From assembly GCF_003062295.1 (NCBI RefSeq), contig NZ_PYCN01000002.1, forward strand, positions 680,136-744,135: DNA of 64,000 bases, read 5' to 3'. The notes under the pieces were generated by a model. That model saw only the letters and a list, made by a program, of their open reading frames with translations, did no database searches and was not told the DNA's origin. Shown here in pieces: positions 7,184-15,703 of the stretch. This stretch comes from Bradyrhizobium algeriense (GTDB taxonomy: Bacteria > Pseudomonadota > Alphaproteobacteria > Rhizobiales > Xanthobacteraceae). Made by a program: the position numbers and the translations under genes. Within the stretch, counting starts at the first letter, position 1. Each line of letters opens with the position of its first letter.

Positions 7184-9484
7184 CTAGGCTCTCTTCGGGT
7201 GCAAGGTCAAAACCGAGCGCATCTCGGCCTGTACACGCATTGCCTCCTCGATGGCGGCCACCAGCGCCGTCTGGTCGAACGGTTTGGAAATGCGAGGCAG
7301 GTGAGGCTCCGTTGAGCCTGGAAGCTCGGCATATCCCGTGCAGAGCACTACGGGCGTGCCGGGACGCTCGGCGGCCACGGCCTCGGCCAGCTGAAGCCCG
7401 TTCATTCCCGGCATGGCGTAATCGGTCACCACGATGTCGATCTTCGGCATTCGGGGCAGCAGCCGGACTGCCTCCTCGCCAGAGCGCGCTTCGATCACGG
7501 CGTGGCCGAGATCATCGAGCATCGCAGCGATGCTGTCGAGAACAAGAAGGTCATCATCGACGACCAACACGGAGATGGGTCGACTGCCGCGGGATGCGGA
7601 GCGCGGCGGCTCAGCCGCATGTGGCACCGGCACCTTTTCGTCCTGACAGGCGGGCAGCCAGATCTCGGCCGTGGTCCCTTCGCCGATGTGGCTCTTCAGC
7701 AGCAGCACGCCTCCGGACTGTTCGGCTAACCCTTTTACCATCGAGAGGCCGAGACCGGTTCCCTTGCCAATACCCTTGGTCGTAAAGAACGGCTCCTGCG
7801 CATGCTTCAGCGTCTTCTCGTCCATGCCGCATCCGGTGTCGCTCACCGCGAGCGCGACGTATCGTCCCTCCGCAAGGCCGTCGATGGCATGCTCTTCGCG
7901 TGCGGAGATGCTGATCACCCCGCCGCCCGCCCTTATCGAATCCCGCGCATTGACGGCGAGGTTGAGGATCGCGAGCTCCAGCTGGTTGGCATCGACCTTC
8001 ACATTTGCGAGTTCGATCGGAAAACGGGTCTCGACCCGGATGCCCGGATCAAACTTCAAGAGAGCTGCCATTCCGCGCACCAGTTCCGGGACATCCACGA
8101 CGACGGGCTTGAGGTCCTGCTTGCGCGCGAATGCAAGCATGCGCTGGGTCAGCGAGGCCCCCCGGAGGGCACCCTGGATCGCGTTGTCGAGGAGCCGGTG
8201 AATCCTGGGATCTTCGGGCTGGAGGCGCTTCTTCGCGAGTTCGAGGCTGCCCAGGATCACGGCGAGCAGGTTGTTGAAGTCGTGGGCCACGCCGCCGGTA
8301 AGCTGTCCGACAGTCTCCATCTTCTGCGATATCACGAGCGCGTCGCGCGTGCGCTCCAGCGCTTCCTGGGCTCGGCGGCGTTCCGTCACGTCCCGAACGA
8401 TCTTGGCGAAGCCTATGGGCTCGCCCCGCTCGTTTCGCACCACGCGTATAGTCGTCTCGGCCCAGAAGCGGCTGCCGTCCTTGCGAACGCGCCAGCCTTC
8501 GCCTGTCGACTTGCCTTCCCGTTTTGCCTCCAGAAGCATGGCATCCGGAATTCCGGAATAGCGCTCCTCGTCCGTGTGAAGGATGGCGTAGTGCGTCCCG
8601 ACGATCTCGTCGCTGTAGCCGATCAGCCGGCGCGCGCCGAGATTCCAGTTCGCCACCCGTCCCTCGGGGTCGAGCATGAAGATGGCGTGATCGGCCACAC
8701 CCTCCACCAGCAGCCGGAATCTCTCCTCGCTTCGCCTGAGCGCCTCGGCTTCGCGACCAGCTCGTTCTGCCGAGAACCGGTCGTACACGGCCGCAGCAAG
8801 CCCCATGACAAGGACGACAATCGTCGTGCCGGCGATCAGGAACGCGAGGGGCGCTTGTCCCACCGCGCCGGGTGCTGCGCGGCCAAGGACGGCATCCGCG
8901 GGAACGAAGGAAGAGCCCTGCATGGCTGCGTAGTGCATCCCGGAAATCGCTACGCCCATGACGGCGCCCGCCAATATGCGCTCGAGCACGCTCGTCATGT
9001 GAAAAGCAAGGCGCAGCGCTATGATGGACGCTCCGATCGCAATGGCGATGGAAAGCACGACCCAGACGGGATCGTAGTGGATCGAAGCCGCCATCTCCAT
9101 CGCGCTCATGCCGGTGTAGTGCATGCCGGAAATCGCGAGCCCCATTGCAATGCCGGAAACGACGAGCGCGTTCGACCGCCGACTTACGACGACAAACGCG
9201 GCTGCCGCGACCAGGATGGGAATGGCAAGCGAGAGGAGCGTGAGGAGCGGATCGTAGGAAATATCCACGCCGGGCAGGCTGAAGGCCAGCATGGCCACGA
9301 AATGCATGGACCAGATGCCGCCGCCCATCGCGACTGCCGCAGCCCCGAGCCAGCCCAGGCTGGCGGAACCTGAAGCGGCCCGCATGCGAGTCGCGAGGTC
9401 CAGTGCCGTATAGGAAGAAAGCGCGGCGATCAGGACCGACAGCGCGACGAGAACGGGGTCATGGGAGCCTGGATGGTGATGCAT
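7184..9484 (-). CDS. MHYT-domain hybrid sensor histidine kinase with PAS and receiver domains
   Basis: The 766-residue membrane kinase starts at MHHHPGSHDP. Residues 1-250 form an MHYT sensor with seven predicted helices and repeated motifs (WSMHFVAML, SGMHYTGM, SGMHYAAM), which is proposed to bind metal and sense O2, CO or NO. A PAS domain follows (FRLLVEGVADHAIFMLDPEG to KIVRDVTERR). Next are a HisKA domain with HDFNNLLAVI, an HATPase domain (GCGMDEKTL, GTGLGLSMVKGLA) and a C-terminal receiver (VLVVDDDLL, VVTDYAMPGMNG, SKPFD). The reading frame stays open upstream to 9655, but that stretch crosses a tRNA fragment and is not protein-like. No cognate regulator is adjacent. Confidence 0.9.
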   Translation of the reverse strand: MHHHPGSHDPVLVALSVLIAALSSYTALDLATRMRAASGSASLGWLGAAAVAMGGGIWSMHFVAMLAFSLPGVDISYDPLLTLLSLAIPILVAAAAFVVVSRRSNALVVSGIAMGLAISGMHYTGMSAMEMAASIHYDPVWVVLSIAIAIGASIIALRLAFHMTSVLERILAGAVMGVAISGMHYAAMQGSSFVPADAVLGRAAPGAVGQAPLAFLIAGTTIVVLVMGLAAAVYDRFSAERAGREAEALRRSEERFRLLVEGVADHAIFMLDPEGRVANWNLGARRLIGYSDEIVGTHYAILHTDEERYSGIPDAMLLEAKREGKSTGEGWRVRKDGSRFWAETTIRVVRNERGEPIGFAKIVRDVTERRRAQEALERTRDALVISQKMETVGQLTGGVAHDFNNLLAVILGSLELAKKRLQPEDPRIHRLLDNAIQGALRGASLTQRMLAFARKQDLKPVVVDVPELVRGMAALLKFDPGIRVETRFPIELANVKVDANQLELAILNLAVNARDSIRAGGGVISISAREEHAIDGLAEGRYVALAVSDTGCGMDEKTLKHAQEPFFTTKGIGKGTGLGLSMVKGLAEQSGGVLLLKSHIGEGTTAEIWLPACQDEKVPVPHAAEPPRSASRGSRPISVLVVDDDLLVLDSIAAMLDDLGHAVIEARSGEEAVRLLPRMPKIDIVVTDYAMPGMNGLQLAEAVAAERPGTPVVLCTGYAELPGSTEPHLPRISKPFDQTALVAAIEEAMRVQAEMRSVLTLHPKRA

Positions 9485-9563
9485 TCCGTTCGACGACGCA
9501 GTGAAGACATCTGAATAGCACCGTTTTTCCAACAGTGCATTGTTCCGGTGCCGAATAGTTGAA

Positions 9564-9589
9564 GGCCAGGTTCGACGAAAAGCCTGGCC
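9564..9589. terminator. Hairpin next to the tRNA fragment
   Basis: GGCCAGG (9564-9570) pairs perfectly with CCTGGCC (9583-9589) across a 12-base loop. It overlaps the CCA end of the tRNA fragment and lacks a strong T-run, so it may be the old tRNA terminator or a recombination feature. Confidence 0.35.
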
Positions 9590-9634
9590 GGGCCGGGAGG
9601 GATCGAACCTCCGAATGGCGAAATCAAAATCCGC
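9585..9634 (-). other. 3' half of a tRNA-Gln(UUG), possible attachment-site scar
   Basis: On the minus strand the sequence folds as the anticodon arm GCGGA-TTTTGAT-TTCGC (anticodon TTG), a five-base variable loop CATTC, a perfect T arm GGAGG-TTCGATC-CCTCC, then CGGCCCG-G-CCA. The 26 bases before it do not pair with the acceptor strand (GCCCATT against CGGCCCG), so there is no complete tRNA. Such 3' halves with an encoded CCA are typical att duplications left by integrases. No integrase was seen in the window. Confidence 0.75.
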
Positions 9635-9721
9635 TAGGTTATTCAACGGCTTCAATGGGCATTAAGAAAGCGGCCGGCGCGAACGGTAGCGCTTGCCGCT
9701 CTCTTGCCGGCCGGCCGCCTC

Positions 9722-10627
9722 TCACGCCGGGAGGAGAGCAGGTCTCAAATTCCTGGTGGCAGCGCGCCTGACCTTTTCAAAGGCCAGCGTTTCGATTTGC
9801 CGCACGCGCTCGCCGGAAATGGACAGCTCGCGTCCGAGATCCTCCAGGCTCGGCGGATCCTCGCTGAGCCGCCGCGCCTCGAACACACGCCGCTCCCGCG
9901 CAGTCAGCACATCAAGGGCCGAACGCAGCGCTTTCGCCTTTTGCGCGCTTTCGTCCTGCTCGGCAACGATCGCCTCGGCGTTCGGCGAATGATCGACCAG
10001 CATAGCCTCCCATTCGGTCGGTCCGTCATCGCTGACCGGCGCATTCAGGGAGACGTCCCCCGTCAGACGGCTGCTCATCTCGATCACTTCGCGAAGCGGG
10101 ACCACGAGCTCACGCGCGACGGCCTCGGCCACCTCCTGCGTCAGCCCTGCCCTGTCGCCGCCGAACTTGTTCATGGCGCGCCTGAAGCCGAAGAACAGCT
10201 TCCGCTGCGCCGCCGTCGTCCCGATCTTGACCAGCGACCGCGACCGCAGGATGTAATCGTGAATCGCGGCCTTGATCCACCACAGCGCGTAGGTGGAAAA
10301 CCGGGCGCCGCGGCCGGGCTCAAAGTGCGAAGCCGCGATCACGAGGCCGAGATTGGCTTCACCGATCAGATCGGCAAGCGGAAGGTCGTATCGCTGGTAG
10401 CGGCGCGCGACCTTTGCCGCCAACCGGAGATGGCTGGTGACGAGCGCATCGGTCGCGCTGCGGTCGCGATGCTCCTGCCAGCGCCGTGCGAGCTGCTGCT
10501 CCCGCGTCGGTTCAAGCAGAACGTATCGCTTGATGAGGGAGGCGTACTCATCGACGAGCGCGCGCGATCTGCCTTCGGTCAATATCTCGCGTCTGTCCGA
10601 CATTAGTGTTGTGCAGTGAGCGTTCAT
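9722..10627 (-). CDS. RpoH-like (sigma-32 group) RNA polymerase sigma factor
   Basis: The 301-residue protein shows sigma region 2 (LADLIGEANLGLVIAASHFE, FSTYALWWIKAAIHDYILRS), the RpoH-type box just after it (VKIGTTAAQRKLFFGFRRAM), and region 4 with a helix-turn-helix (SLEDLGRELSISGERVRQIE). It directs core RNA polymerase to heat-shock-type promoters; alphaproteobacteria often have several RpoH paralogs. The ATG at 10627 is preferred because GGAG lies six bases before it; an earlier ATG at 10639 has no such site. The C-terminus is short. Which stress it serves cannot be told from the sequence. Confidence 0.9.
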   Translation of the reverse strand: MNAHCTTLMSDRREILTEGRSRALVDEYASLIKRYVLLEPTREQQLARRWQEHRDRSATDALVTSHLRLAAKVARRYQRYDLPLADLIGEANLGLVIAASHFEPGRGARFSTYALWWIKAAIHDYILRSRSLVKIGTTAAQRKLFFGFRRAMNKFGGDRAGLTQEVAEAVARELVVPLREVIEMSSRLTGDVSLNAPVSDDGPTEWEAMLVDHSPNAEAIVAEQDESAQKAKALRSALDVLTARERRVFEARRLSEDPPSLEDLGRELSISGERVRQIETLAFEKVRRAATRNLRPALLPA

Positions 10628-11057
10628 GGGTGGCTCCAATCCATAGGGTCCGGCAGGCAGACCCTAGGAGAAGGCACCACGATACAGCCATTAAATTGGA
10701 ATTGAGGAACGTAAATTCGCTGTTAGGAATTTGCGCAACTATCGTCTTGATTTAAAAATCGCACGATTTCGTTCCGAACAAATTTGTGAAAGATCGAACG
10801 GTGAGCCGCCGCGCACGCTCGCGTGATCTCGCTTCCTACACAAACGCTTCTCAAGACGGCTCAAGATTAGTTGAGCTTCGTGAAAGGCAATTTAGTGGGG
10901 CGACGGCGCCCCCGCCCTACATCTCCATCATGCATCCGCTGTCCCGGATGCAGCTTCAAGCGAGCAGTTCGCATTCGGAAATACACGGCCCGTTACGGTG
11001 CTGTGATCGCGCTTTCGCGTCCGGCGAACTCCCGCATCGACGATATGGAGAAAGACA
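10628..11057. promoter_or_regulatory. Divergent intergenic region with two inverted repeats
   Basis: Between the sigma factor and a small exported protein, the region contains AAATCG-CA-CGATTT (10756-10769) and GCTCAA-GATTAG-TTGAGC (10859-10876). Either could be an operator. No convincing gene is present. Confidence 0.4.
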
Positions 11058-11351
11058 ATGAAATCGATCAAGACAATCGCTGTCGCAGGATTGCTGTCGC
11101 TGATGGCAGCGGCGCCCGCCTTCGCTCAGGAAGCCATTCAGGAGCCGGGCGCCTTTGCATTCTCTTATCCGAATCTGGACGTCCTGAACGGCGGCGCCCC
11201 GACGCCGGCCTACAGGATGGAAGGGATGCCGCCTTCGGTGATGCAATCCTATAACGAAAGGCAAAGCGGCATGGTCAGCCCCACCGTCTGGTATCATGGC
11301 AGAGTCCACCGCGCCTCTCACGCCGAGCATGACGGCCACCCGCATGGATGA
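11058..11351 (+). CDS. Small exported protein, 97 aa
   Basis: It has a clear signal peptide (MKSIKTIAVAGLLSLMAAAP, cleavage near AFA-QE). The mature part of about 73 residues is Pro/Ser-rich and ends in a His-rich tail (HRASHAEHDGHPHG) that could bind metal. GGAG lies nine bases before the start. It is divergent from the RpoH-like gene and convergent with the two-component genes. Family not recognised. Confidence 0.65.
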   Translation: MKSIKTIAVAGLLSLMAAAPAFAQEAIQEPGAFAFSYPNLDVLNGGAPTPAYRMEGMPPSVMQSYNERQSGMVSPTVWYHGRVHRASHAEHDGHPHG

Positions 11352-11375
11352 CGTCGCCTTCGCAGCTCACCGATT

Positions 11376-12740
11376 CTATGCCTGGCCGATGGGCTCATCG
11401 GGACAAATGATCTCCACCCGGCCTCCCGGGCCGGAGTGGATGATCAGGCGAAATCCGTGCAGTTTTACGATGGCCGAAACCAGGTTGAGTCCGAGGCCTA
11501 TGCCCGGCGTGCTGCGGATCTTGTCCGAGCGATAGAACCGGCGCAGCACGGCCTCATGTTCCTTGTCGCTGATCCCCGGACCCGTATCCGTCACACGCAG
11601 GATGGCTTCTCCCTCGCCGCGCAGCAGCTCCAGCTTGACGCTGCCGTTCCGGGGCGTGAACTTGATGGCATTGTCGACAAGGTTGGCAACCGCCTCCAGC
11701 AGCAGGTCTCGATCGCCGCGCACGTGAAGCGTGCCTGACGTACTCGCGCTCAGCGCGATCTGCTTGTCTTCGGCGATCGGCTCATACATGTCGCAGACCT
11801 CGCGCAGCATTTCGCCGAGCGCAACGTCGCCGAATGCGGCTGACCGGCGGCTGTTCTCGATCTCGGCCAGGCGCAGCAGCGCCGTGACGATCGACAGCGA
11901 CTGGTCGATGCCGGCGATGGCCTTGTCGGCGGCCTGCTGGAGCTGCTCCAGGGTCGTCGCGTTGGTGCGGCCGCGCTCCAGCGTCAGCCGTGCGCGCGTC
12001 AGCGGCGTTCGCAGATCGTGGGCGATGTCGTTGCCGACACCGGCCAGCGCGTTGATGGTGGTCTCCAGTTCATCGAGCATACCGTTGACGATGGCAGCGA
12101 GCCGCGAGAACGGTTCATCGATATTCCGGTGCGGCAGCCGCTCGCGCAGATCTCCGGCAATGATGCGCCGAACCCGCATGTTGACCTCCTCGACGCGCTT
12201 TTGCGCGCGAACGCTCAGCCACGCGCCCGCCAGCAGCCAGAAGCAGAACGCGGGCAACAGGCCAAGCGCGAGCGCTGCTCCGACAACCCTGGAGATTTCC
12301 TGGGTCTCGTCGACGTTGCGTCCAATCACCAGGACATTGCCATCATCAAGGCTCCGCGCGACGGCCCTGACCAATGGAGCGCCGGCCTCCTTGTCATCGG
12401 CCCGCGCCATCCGCACACTCTTCACCGGCGCGCCGGTCCCGAGATCGTCCGGCAGGCGTGCGACATTGCCGGCAAGGCGACTTCCCTTTGCATCGAAGAT
12501 GCCGGCGAACTGGACACCGCGGGAATCCTGCCCAAGATGATCGTCGAGCGCGCTGATCAAGCGACTGGGCGGCAGCGCGGCAAAGAAATTGACCTGCGTC
12601 GTAACCATGCGATCGGAACGCGCGATCAGGTAACCATCGATCTTGAAGTAGATGAAGCCGAACAGGATCGTGACGAAAGCCGCGAACAGGGCTGCCAGTG
12701 CGGCGGCCCAGTGAAACGTGTTCGAGCGTATGAACTGCAT
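11376..12740 (-). CDS. Sensor histidine kinase (EnvZ/BaeS type)
   Basis: The 454-residue inner-membrane kinase has transmembrane segments at about 12-35 and 158-185 that flank a periplasmic domain. A HAMP segment follows. HisKA carries the phospho-accepting His in IAHDLRTPLTRARL. The HATPase has N-box NLVDNAIKFTP, G1 DTGPGISD and G2 GIGLGLNLV. It follows the OmpR-type regulator with an 84-base gap and surely works with it. The signal is unknown; two nearby small exported proteins could be targets (inference). Confidence 0.9.
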   Translation of the reverse strand: MQFIRSNTFHWAAALAALFAAFVTILFGFIYFKIDGYLIARSDRMVTTQVNFFAALPPSRLISALDDHLGQDSRGVQFAGIFDAKGSRLAGNVARLPDDLGTGAPVKSVRMARADDKEAGAPLVRAVARSLDDGNVLVIGRNVDETQEISRVVGAALALGLLPAFCFWLLAGAWLSVRAQKRVEEVNMRVRRIIAGDLRERLPHRNIDEPFSRLAAIVNGMLDELETTINALAGVGNDIAHDLRTPLTRARLTLERGRTNATTLEQLQQAADKAIAGIDQSLSIVTALLRLAEIENSRRSAAFGDVALGEMLREVCDMYEPIAEDKQIALSASTSGTLHVRGDRDLLLEAVANLVDNAIKFTPRNGSVKLELLRGEGEAILRVTDTGPGISDKEHEAVLRRFYRSDKIRSTPGIGLGLNLVSAIVKLHGFRLIIHSGPGGRVEIICPDEPIGQA

Positions 12741-12824
12741 CTGATGCTTCGAATCCTGCCGCCCGATTACCTCGCCGGCTCCGACGACGCGGGCGCGCTC
12801 GTCAAAAACAACCCGGGAATTAAC

Positions 12825-13502
12825 CTAGGACACCGCGCGCAGAATGAACCCCGCGCCGCGGACATTTTGAATCATCGGGGTGTCGCCCGGACCGTCGACC
12901 TTGTGCCGCACGCGGCCCATATGCACGTCGACCAGGTTGGTTGCCGGGACAAACTTGTAGTTCCAGACTTCCTCGAGCAGCATGGCCCGCGTGAGCAGCT
13001 GGTCGCTCCGCCGCATCATGTATTCGAGCAGGCGAAACTCACGCGGCAAGAGATCGATCTCGCGTTCGCCGCGTTTCGCCGTGCGCTCGATCAGGTCGAG
13101 TTCGAGCTGTCCCACCCGCAGGGTGGTTTCCCGCGTTTCCGGCGGGCGGCGCAGCAGCGCCTCTATTCGCGCGACGAGTTCGACGACCGCGAACGGCTTG
13201 GTGAGGTAGTCGTCGCCACCCATCCGCAATCCGCGCACGCGGTCATCGACCGCCCCAAGCGCGCTCAGCACCAGGACCGGCGTGCGCACCTGATCCTTCC
13301 GCAGGGACTCGATGACGGTAAGGCCGTCCATTCCCGGCAACAAGCGGTCGACGATCATGGCATCCGGCCGCAAGTCGCGCGCCTTGGCGAGACCATCCAG
13401 TCCGTTGGACGACCATTCCACATCGAAGCCGCGATCGGCCAGCTCGGCGGCGATTTCTCCAGCCGTCTCGTCGTCATCTTCTATGAGCAGAACCTTCGTC
13501 AT
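12825..13502 (-). CDS. OmpR/PhoB-type response regulator
   Basis: The 225-residue protein starts at MTKVLLIEDDDE. The receiver keeps the acidic pair, the phospho-accepting Asp (DAMIVDRLLPGMDGL), Thr/Ser (VLVLSALG) and Lys (YLTKPF). The C-terminal winged helix (ERTAKRGEREIDLLPREFRL to RVRHKVDG) is typical of OmpR proteins. Open frame exists up to 13589, but the ATG at 13502 begins the domain and has GGAAT upstream. It is the partner of the kinase just downstream. Confidence 0.92.
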   Translation of the reverse strand: MTKVLLIEDDDETAGEIAAELADRGFDVEWSSNGLDGLAKARDLRPDAMIVDRLLPGMDGLTVIESLRKDQVRTPVLVLSALGAVDDRVRGLRMGGDDYLTKPFAVVELVARIEALLRRPPETRETTLRVGQLELDLIERTAKRGEREIDLLPREFRLLEYMMRRSDQLLTRAMLLEEVWNYKFVPATNLVDVHMGRVRHKVDGPGDTPMIQNVRGAGFILRAVS

Positions 13503-13957
13503 GAGATCATTCCGACTGCCATCAAGATCCCCTCCCGCCGCATGGCACGGCTCGGTCGCAATGATACGCCGGCCGGCCGATAAAGCCATGGTGACGACGC
13601 AAGTCTCTCACGGGTTCAGGAGAGCCGGACAGCGCCGCCATCCCTTTGGGCTCCGGCGTACGCCATCCGCCCGGCCGCCATTTCCGCTGCCTCGGTACGA
13701 GCACAGCGAGCCCGCTCGAAACAGGTAACGCGCGTCGGCGCGCGGCGCCAATAAATAGCGATTTAATGAATCGACAGGCCGGCATCGTCAGGTCCTGCGG
13801 GCGATTTCGGGCCGGGCCAGGCAACAGATCGGGCCCCGCATCATTCTCACGCCGAGTTGAAAGCACGTGAAGCGATGTGCCCTTTGGACGATGGCGGGCC
13901 GGCCGCACGTCACAGGGAGAAGCCAGCCTGGCTTCCCCTCACCTATGGAGAACACCA
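13503..13957. promoter_or_regulatory. Divergent intergenic region
   Basis: This 455-bp stretch lies between the response regulator and a small exported protein. A short inverted repeat CGATT-TAATG-AATCG lies at 13759-13773. No reading frame here resembles a protein. Confidence 0.35.
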
Positions 13958-14182
13958 ATGCACAAAGTGAAACTTCTGTCGGCTGTGTTACTCACCGCAG
14001 CCACCTTTGCCACTCCGGTGCTGGCTGCCACCTCGCGGCATGTCGTCACCGATAGCGACGGCCGCGTGATGTCGACGATGCATCGCGGCGAAGGCGATAG
14101 CTGCATCCGCGCTCCGCGCGTCGGCGCCTACGCCTCCGAACCGTGGACCGCGCCGCCTTGCGAGCCCAACACGGGTTACTGA
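13958..14182 (+). CDS. Small exported protein, 74 aa
   Basis: It has a signal peptide (MHKVKLLSAVLLTAATFATP, cleavage after VLA) and a short mature part with two cysteines (SCIRAP, PPCEPN) that could form a disulfide. GGAG sits about eight bases before the ATG. A strong palindromic terminator follows 31 bases after the stop. It is divergent from the two-component system and could be its target (inference). Family not recognised. Confidence 0.65.
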   Translation: MHKVKLLSAVLLTAATFATPVLAATSRHVVTDSDGRVMSTMHRGEGDSCIRAPRVGAYASEPWTAPPCEPNTGY

Positions 14183-14212
14183 CCCGCTCGCACTGCGAGG
14201 GAGCGACGAAAC

Positions 14213-14248
14213 AAGACGGGCTGGCGGGATATCCCGCCAGCCCGTCTT
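14213..14248. terminator. Perfect 36-bp palindrome, rho-independent terminator
   Basis: Each 18-base arm reads AAGACGGGCTGGCGGGAT and its complement, with no spacer, followed by CTTTT. It lies 31 bases after the stop of the small exported protein and most likely ends that transcript. Confidence 0.8.
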
Positions 14249-14443
14249 CTTTTGGCGCGCGCCCGGGCAGTTCGCCGTTTGACGCACGTTTGCTGCTGCT
14301 CCGGTTCGTGAACGCGACTAACGGCGAATTTAATGGAGGCTTTGTGCATCGCACCTACCTGTCAGTCATCCGACGTTTCGTTCGCGTGGCTCGTTGAAGT
14401 TCGCACGTCACGGCGCCGAGCAATCTGACTGAAAAGGAGTGTC

Positions 14444-14809
14444 ATGATGAAACGGATGATCACGATATTGGCAACAGCGCTTCTCGCTTCGAGCCTGATG
14501 GCGGGCGCGGCCGATGCCCGCGGTGGCGGCGGCGGTGGCGGTCACGGCGGCGGCTTCGGTGGCGGCGGCCATATGGGCGGCGGTTTTGGCGGCGGAGGCC
14601 ACTTCGGCGGCATAGGCGGCGGCGAACACATGGGGGGCGTTGGTGTCGGCGGCGGCGGCCGCATCGGCGCGTATGGTTTCGGACTGCACCAGCACGCCCT
14701 GCATCGCTTCGGCGGATACGGACCGGGATACGGCTACTACGGTTATCCCGATTGCTACGACTGGTACGAGTTGCATCCCGACCAGCCCTTGCCGCTGAGC
14801 TGCAGCTGA
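14444..14809 (+). CDS. Glycine/histidine-rich exported protein, 121 aa
   Basis: It has a signal peptide (MMKRMITILATALLASSLMA, cleavage near ADA-RG). A Gly-rich region follows with repeated GGGH(M/F)GG units at about 27-80. The C-terminus is Tyr/Gly/Pro-rich and contains two Cys (PDCYDWYEL, LSCS). AGGAGTGTC precedes the ATG. Such proteins are frequent in Bradyrhizobiaceae, with unknown roles; the His residues suggest metal or surface interaction. Confidence 0.7.
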   Translation: MMKRMITILATALLASSLMAGAADARGGGGGGGHGGGFGGGGHMGGGFGGGGHFGGIGGGEHMGGVGVGGGGRIGAYGFGLHQHALHRFGGYGPGYGYYGYPDCYDWYELHPDQPLPLSCS

Positions 14810-14926
14810 GACCCTCGCGCAAATCCCGCCTCGCAGGCTGTCGGACCGGAAAGCACTTTCTCGATGCCCCCTGACCGATCGCCTCCCTTCATGTTCGTCG
14901 CCGCCTGACCGGCACCGGAGAGCACC

Positions 14927-15676
14927 ATGAAACGCTTCCTGATGATCACGACAGCCTTGGCCCTGCTGTGCGGCCAGGCCTTTGCGCAGCAGGCCGCGGT
15001 AATGCCGACGCCTTCGCTTTCGACCACGTCGCCGCTCGGCATGGTGCCAAGCGCGCCGGTCGGCGGCACCGGCATCCCGTTTGGCGCAACGGAAATCGCC
15101 TCCCCCGGCGTAAGTCCGGCGCCGATCTCGTCGACCATTGGCAGCACCGTGTGCTCGACCATCGGTACGGCACCATCAACGATGTTCGGATCGGCGACCA
15201 CCTTTGACGGCGGCGGCGTGGACGTCGGGACCGTCACACCGCAGAGCACGATGTCCACGATGCCGGGAATGTCGACATCAGCAATGTCGTCATCGGGTAT
15301 TTCGCCGACATCGGCCCTGATCGATACTTCGGGTACCCAAAGCATGTGCGGCGCCGGCTCGGGAAATCTTGCCGCGTCATCGATGCCGACGTCTCCCATG
15401 ACGCCGGGCGGCGTGCCGCGCACCGGCATTCCGATGGGGTCGACCGAGATCGGCAATCTCGGGGTCAGCTCCGCCGCGATGGTGCCCACCATCACCGTCG
15501 GACCCACCATCAGCACCATCGCGCCAACGATCCCGACAGTGCCCGCCGTCACGCTGCCGGCCGCGAACACGACAGCTGTCGGCGCGCTGACCGATCCCAT
15601 CACGGGGATACCGAACATCACAGGGGCACCGAACACGATACCGGGCCTGTCAGCCGCCGCCACGATGTTGCGTTGA
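14927..15676 (+). CDS. Exported Ser/Thr/Pro-rich low-complexity protein, 249 aa
   Basis: The signal peptide is MKRFLMITTALALLCGQAFA, followed by QQAAV. The mature part is made of Thr, Ser, Pro, Gly, Ile and Met with loosely repeated units such as GGTGIPFGATEI and PRTGIPMGSTEI, and SPGVSPA and NLGVSSA. GGAGAG lies close before the ATG. It ends 27 bases before the RND membrane-fusion gene and is possibly co-transcribed with it. It has almost no charged residues. Function unknown. Confidence 0.65.
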   Translation: MKRFLMITTALALLCGQAFAQQAAVMPTPSLSTTSPLGMVPSAPVGGTGIPFGATEIASPGVSPAPISSTIGSTVCSTIGTAPSTMFGSATTFDGGGVDVGTVTPQSTMSTMPGMSTSAMSSSGISPTSALIDTSGTQSMCGAGSGNLAASSMPTSPMTPGGVPRTGIPMGSTEIGNLGVSSAAMVPTITVGPTISTIAPTIPTVPAVTLPAANTTAVGALTDPITGIPNITGAPNTIPGLSAAATMLR

Positions 15677-15703
15677 GCGAAAACCCACGTGCGAGAAGCA
15701 GCC

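Noticed and set aside
7184..9655. Longer form of the MHYT kinase starting at 9655
   Set aside because: The extra N-terminal residues are encoded across the tRNA fragment and do not resemble the family. The MHYT domain begins at 9484.
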